64,000 nt of DNA from positions 1-64,000 of the forward strand of contig DJTE01000007.1 of NCBI GenBank assembly GCA_002439165.1. The letters run 5' to 3'. The DNA is from Chryseobacterium indologenes (lineage in GTDB: Bacteria > Bacteroidota > Bacteroidia > Flavobacteriales > Weeksellaceae). The position numbers were made by a program, and so were the translations under genes. Below the pieces are notes generated by a model that was given only the letters and a program-made list of their open reading frames with translations, was not told the DNA's origin and searched no databases. Positions 59,987 to 64,000 of the stretch are shown here, piece after piece. Numbering within the stretch: position 1 is the first letter of the stretch; every line of letters begins with the position of its first letter.

Positions 59987-61171
59987 ATGAATAATAAGCT
60001 AGTTATACTTTCTATTGCAGCGCTCTCACTGACCGCCTGCAAAAAAGAAGCTCCGAAACAGGGCGGTGCCAAACCGTATCCGGTGGTTTCCGTGGAGGCA
60101 AAAAATATAGTGGGTTATCAGACATTCCCGGCTACCATTCAGGGGAGGGTAAACAATGATGTCCGTGCAAAAATCCAGGGATATATTACTCAGGTATTGG
60201 TAGATGAAGGGCAGTACGTTACCAAAGGGCAGCCTCTATTCCGTCTCGAAACCAATATTCTGAACGAAAATGCAGCAGCTTCCAAAGCCGGAATCGGTGC
60301 TGCCGAATCTACTATTGCTGCGGCTCAGGCTTCAGTAAATGCGGCCCAGGTGGAAGTGAATAAGCTGAAACCACTGGTTCAGAAAAACATTATCAGCAAC
60401 GTTCAGTTACAGACGGCTCAGGCCAATTTAGCCCAGGCCCAGGCCCAGCTTCAGCAGGCTAATGCTGCCAAAAGACAGGCTGTTGCCAATTACAAAGGTG
60501 TAGAAGCCAATATTGAATACTCTATTATCCGTGCGCCTATCTCGGGAGTTATCGGAAAACTGCCGTTAAAAGTGGGAAGTTTGGTAGGACCGAGCGATCA
60601 GACCCCTTTGACTACGATTTCCGATACCTCTGAAATCTTTGCCTACTTTTCAATGAATGAAAAAGAATACTTCGACTTCCTTGAAAAAGCACCGGGAGCC
60701 TCTATGCCCGAAAAAATCAAAAATCTTCCTATGGTGGAACTGCAGTTGGCAAACGGAAGCCTTTATCCCGAAAAAGGAAAGATTGAAGCCATTACAGGTC
60801 AGATCGATCCGGGTACAGGTACCATTCAGTTCAGGGTTGCCTTCAGCAATGCCCAGAAACTCCTGAGCAACGGAAACAGCGGAACCATCAGATTCCCTCA
60901 GCATTACGATAATGTTCTGGTAGTGCCGGAAAGTGCTACTTACGAACAGCAGGGAATCGTTTACGTATACAAAGTGGAAAAAGATACCGCTAAAAATGTC
61001 GTCGTGAATGTGATCGACAGAATCGACAATATGGCTCTTATCAAATCAGGAGTCAATAAAGGGGAAACCGTAGTTGCTGCCGGCATCGGAGGTCTGAAGC
61101 CAGGTACACCGGTGATCCGTAAACCTGTAAAAATGGATAGTCTTGTTCAATCTATAAAACCGAAATTCTAA
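59987..61171 (+). CDS. RND efflux periplasmic adaptor (AcrA/MexA type), lipoprotein
   Basis: 394 residues. Lipobox SLTAC gives Cys18. A barrel-sandwich half (VRAKIQGYITQVLVDEGQYVTKGQPLFRL, core QVLVDEGQYVTKGQPLF) leads into an alanine-rich coiled-coil hairpin (about residues 95-165), the second half IEYSIIRAPISGVIGKLPLKVG, and beta-barrel and membrane-proximal domains. It links the inner-membrane pump to an outer-membrane factor. Its stop TAA overlaps the pump ATG by one base (TAATG). Confidence 0.93.
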   Translation: MNNKLVILSIAALSLTACKKEAPKQGGAKPYPVVSVEAKNIVGYQTFPATIQGRVNNDVRAKIQGYITQVLVDEGQYVTKGQPLFRLETNILNENAAASKAGIGAAESTIAAAQASVNAAQVEVNKLKPLVQKNIISNVQLQTAQANLAQAQAQLQQANAAKRQAVANYKGVEANIEYSIIRAPISGVIGKLPLKVGSLVGPSDQTPLTTISDTSEIFAYFSMNEKEYFDFLEKAPGASMPEKIKNLPMVELQLANGSLYPEKGKIEAITGQIDPGTGTIQFRVAFSNAQKLLSNGNSGTIRFPQHYDNVLVVPESATYEQQGIVYVYKVEKDTAKNVVVNVIDRIDNMALIKSGVNKGETVVAAGIGGLKPGTPVIRKPVKMDSLVQSIKPKF

Positions 61172-64000
61172 TGATAAAAAACTTTATTAACAGACCGGTT
61201 TTATCTACCGTAATCTCAATTTTGATTGTGATTCTCGGTATTTTAGGACTCGTCTCGTTACCGGTTACCCAGTACCCGGATATTGCACCGCCTACGGTAA
61301 GTGTTACCGCAAACTATACAGGAGCCAACGCAGAAACGGTAATGAAAAGCGTGGTTGTTCCCCTGGAGGAACAGATCAACGGGGTGGAAGGAATGGATTA
61401 TATTACTTCTTCTGCCGGAAACGACGGGTCTGCCAACATTCAGGTTTTCTTCAAACAGGGAATCGATCCGGATATTGCAGCGGTAAACGTGCAGAACCGT
61501 GTAGCCAGAGCAACACCTTTGCTCCCTTCTGAAGTAACCCGTTCAGGGGTGGTAACCCAGAAACAGCAGACCAGTGCCCTGATGTATATGTCATTCTACT
61601 CTGAAAATAAAGACCTGGATGATGTGTATCTTCAGAACTTTTTGAATATCAATGTTATTCCAAACCTTAAAAGGGTTAATGGTGTAGGGGATGCCAACGT
61701 TTTCGGAGGTAAAAACTACTCGATGAGAATCTGGCTGGATCCGGCAAAAATGGCGGCCTATGGAGTAACACCCACGGATGTAACCAATGCGATCAACGAG
61801 CAGAGTAGAGAAGCGGCTGCCGGTTCTATCGGGCAAAACAGCGGTAGCTCATTTGAATATATCATCAAATATGTCGGAAAATTCAATGATAAGGAACAGT
61901 ATGATAATATCATCATTAAAGCACTGAATGACGGACAGAATCTGATGCTGAAAGATGTGGCCAAAGTAGAGCTTGCCGGCCAGTCGTACAGCGGGATCGG
62001 GGAAAACGGAAATTATCCTTCCATCAGTATGGGGATCTTCCAGACACCGGGATCCAATGCCCAGGAGATCATCAAAAATATCAAAACCTATCTGAAATCT
62101 GCGGAAAGTACTTTTCCACAGGGAATTAAATATACCTTTAACTTTGATACCAATGAATTCCTTGAAGCTTCTATTGAAAAAGTGGTACATACCCTGATCG
62201 AGGCTTTTATCCTGGTGTTTATCGTAGTATATATTTTCCTTCAGGACTTCAGGTCAACCCTGATTCCGGCCATTGCCGTTCCGGTATCTATCGTGGGAGC
62301 CTTCTTCTTCCTGAATTTATTCGGATATTCATTAAACCTTTTAACCTTATTCGCACTGGTACTGGCGATCGGTATTGTGGTGGATGACGCCATTGTAGTC
62401 GTCGAGGCCGTCCATGCGAAAATGGAACACGGTATTTCCGATGCCAAAAAAGCTACGGTAGAAGCTATGGATGAAATTACAGGCGCGATCATTTCAATTA
62501 CCCTTGTAATGGCAGCCGTATTTATCCCGGTAACCTTTATTACAGGACCTACGGGGGTTTTCTACCAGCAGTTTGGGGTTACACTTATCGTAGCCATCAT
62601 TATTTCTGCGGTTAACGCGTTAACGTTAAGCCCGGTTTTATGCTCCCTATTCTTAAAACCTCACGCAGAACATCATGAGAAGTATCAAAGTATGAATTTT
62701 CTTCAGAAATTTTTCTATAAATTCAATATTGCCTTCAGAACAGCTACTGAACGTTATGGAAGAGGATTTGTATTCCTGTTGAGACATAAATGGGTAACCC
62801 TGATTATTTTTGCCGTTACAGGTGGAATTTTATTCTGGGCAAGCAGTACAATGAAGAAAGGTTTCGTGCCTACGGAAGACAGAGGAATCATCTTTACCGA
62901 TGTACAGCTTCCTCCGGGGGCCTCCATGGAAAGAACCTATAATGCACTGAAAACACTTCAGGCTAATGCAATGAAAGTACCGGGAGTTCAGAATGTAACC
63001 ATTTCTACCGGTAGAGGATTCTTATCAGGAAACGGTAGTAATAACGGTCTTGCTTTCATTAAACTTAAACCTTTTGATGAAAGGAAAAAAGATGGGCAGA
63101 CCTCTGAAGATATAACCAAAAAATTATTCGGAATTTCAGGAGCTGTACCGGATGCCAAAGTCGTATTCTTCCAGCCGCCGAGTGTGCCCGGATTCGGAAG
63201 CAGTGCAGGGTTTGAGATGGTGCTTCTTGACAAATCCGGTGGTGAATATGTTGATCTTGACAACAAAACCAATGAATTCATCGGTAAACTGATGGAAAGA
63301 CCGGAAATTGAGTTCGCCCAGACTTCATTCAATACAAAATATCCCCAGTATCAGATGGAGATCAATGTTCCTCTTACCAAACAGCTGGGAGTTTCTGTAA
63401 GTGATATCCTGGCAACGATGCAGGGATACATCGGAGGAGTTTATACCGCTGACTTTACAAAATACGGAAAACAGTTCAGAGTAATGGTTCAGGCGCTTCC
63501 TGAAAACAGAAAGAACATTGAAAACCTGAATGAGCTTTATGTAAGAACAGGTTCCGGTGTAATGTCCCCGATCTCACAGTTTGTAACCCTTAAAAAAGCA
63601 TACGGGCCACAGTCTGTAAGCCGTTACAACCTCTTTACTTCGGTGAAAATTACAGGAGCCAACTCCGCAGGATACAGTTCCGGGGATGCCATTGCTGCCG
63701 TACAGCAGGTGGCCGGAGAAACACTGAACCAAAACTATGGGGTAGAATTTACGGGACTGTCCAGAGAAGAATTGGCTTCCGGTTCACAGACCCTTCTGAT
63801 CTTTGCATTAAGTCTGATCTTCGTTTACTTTATTCTTTCTGCTCAGTATGAAAGTTATATTCTTCCATTAATTGTTGTGATCTCCCTTCCTTTAGGGGTA
63901 ATGGGAGCCTACTTCGGACAGAAGATCATGGGGCTGGAGAACAATATCTATTTCCAGATCGCTCTGATTATGCTTGTTGGATTATTGGCGAAAAATGCGA
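61171..64000 (+). CDS. RND efflux pump permease (AcrB/MexB, HAE1 family), cut by window end
   Basis: The frame is open from the ATG at 61171 to the last base, giving 943 codons of an expected ~1050. The start MIKNFINRPVLSTVISILIV and QYPDIAPPTVSVTANYTGANAETV (core YPDIAPPTVSV) are typical. The proton-relay aspartates are residues 405-406 in AIGIVVDDAIVVVE, matching Asp407-Asp408 of AcrB. The TM10 lysine is in the final visible LAKNA. It exports hydrophobic compounds using the proton gradient. An outer-membrane factor gene would be expected just beyond the edge. Confidence 0.95.
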   Translation, partial: MIKNFINRPVLSTVISILIVILGILGLVSLPVTQYPDIAPPTVSVTANYTGANAETVMKSVVVPLEEQINGVEGMDYITSSAGNDGSANIQVFFKQGIDPDIAAVNVQNRVARATPLLPSEVTRSGVVTQKQQTSALMYMSFYSENKDLDDVYLQNFLNINVIPNLKRVNGVGDANVFGGKNYSMRIWLDPAKMAAYGVTPTDVTNAINEQSREAAAGSIGQNSGSSFEYIIKYVGKFNDKEQYDNIIIKALNDGQNLMLKDVAKVELAGQSYSGIGENGNYPSISMGIFQTPGSNAQEIIKNIKTYLKSAESTFPQGIKYTFNFDTNEFLEASIEKVVHTLIEAFILVFIVVYIFLQDFRSTLIPAIAVPVSIVGAFFFLNLFGYSLNLLTLFALVLAIGIVVDDAIVVVEAVHAKMEHGISDAKKATVEAMDEITGAIISITLVMAAVFIPVTFITGPTGVFYQQFGVTLIVAIIISAVNALTLSPVLCSLFLKPHAEHHEKYQSMNFLQKFFYKFNIAFRTATERYGRGFVFLLRHKWVTLIIFAVTGGILFWASSTMKKGFVPTEDRGIIFTDVQLPPGASMERTYNALKTLQANAMKVPGVQNVTISTGRGFLSGNGSNNGLAFIKLKPFDERKKDGQTSEDITKKLFGISGAVPDAKVVFFQPPSVPGFGSSAGFEMVLLDKSGGEYVDLDNKTNEFIGKLMERPEIEFAQTSFNTKYPQYQMEINVPLTKQLGVSVSDILATMQGYIGGVYTADFTKYGKQFRVMVQALPENRKNIENLNELYVRTGSGVMSPISQFVTLKKAYGPQSVSRYNLFTSVKITGANSAGYSSGDAIAAVQQVAGETLNQNYGVEFTGLSREELASGSQTLLIFALSLIFVYFILSAQYESYILPLIVVISLPLGVMGAYFGQKIMGLENNIYFQIALIMLVGLLAKNA

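Noticed and set aside
1..64000. CRISPR array or restriction-modification system
   Set aside because: No regularly spaced direct repeats with unique spacers and no cas or methylase genes were seen; the direct repeats at 17.5-18 kb are too few and too irregular.

Overview
The window looks like chromosome from a Chryseobacterium-type member of the Flavobacteriia (phylum Bacteroidota). The DNA is AT-rich, genes have A-rich leaders without obvious Shine-Dalgarno sites, and many promoters fit the Bacteroidota consensus (TTTG about 20 bases before TAnnTTTG). Lineage-typical families are abundant: proteins with type IX secretion (T9SS) sorting tails, the T9SS protein PorQ, a GLPGLI protein, TamL, a fused CcsBA, and LptF-LolA-FtsK together. 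The genus is inferred from family content, not from a marker gene.

Layout. 0-13 kb: secreted T9SS cargo, a GLPGLI protein, a large SWIM-SNF2 helicase, a KAS III-like enzyme, a YcaQ-type glycosylase, two unknown small genes, a GNAT enzyme and tRNA-Arg(CCU), followed by a gene-poor stretch with an S41 peptidase remnant and several hairpins. 13-22.5 kb: an NAD(P)-binding reductase, uvrA, a 1 kb repeat-rich gap, a TonB-dependent receptor with a DUF2490 protein, an HD hydrolase and small envelope proteins. 22.5-30 kb: a beta-oxidation operon read leftward, marR-fadN-fadA-fadE, resembling Bacillus fadNAE but headed by a MarR regulator with two matching 20-bp palindromic operators. Two accessory cassettes sit inside it: a REP-associated tyrosine transposase (RAYT) with four REP-like hairpins, and a four-helix-bundle gene. 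30-34 kb: a TlpA-like lipoprotein, a FecCD permease and its ATPase, with a GxxExxY gene wedged between the last two. 33-38 kb: a ferredoxin-type reductase, a SanA-like protein, TamL and a TrmH-family methyltransferase whose 5' end overlaps that of tamL. 38-50 kb: housekeeping genes (YtxH/holin-like stress proteins, cmk, porQ, pyrH, frr, an LptF/G permease, lolA, ftsK). 50-64 kb: CcsBA cytochrome c maturation, an SPFH protein with a small Arc-like partner, a two-enzyme lysine catabolic route (L-lysine 6-transaminase and aminoadipate-semialdehyde dehydrogenase), and a GbsR/MarR-regulated RND efflux operon whose pump gene runs off the right edge.

The points most worth a second look are the RAYT cassette, whose four hairpins have two stem versions related by compensatory changes; the twin MarR operators 83 bp apart; the repeated insertion of small accessory genes into leftward operons between 24 and 31 kb; a nine-T tract that may split a gene at 11.07 kb; and a possible micro-gene upstream of uvrA. 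No prophage, CRISPR array or secondary-metabolite cluster is visible.
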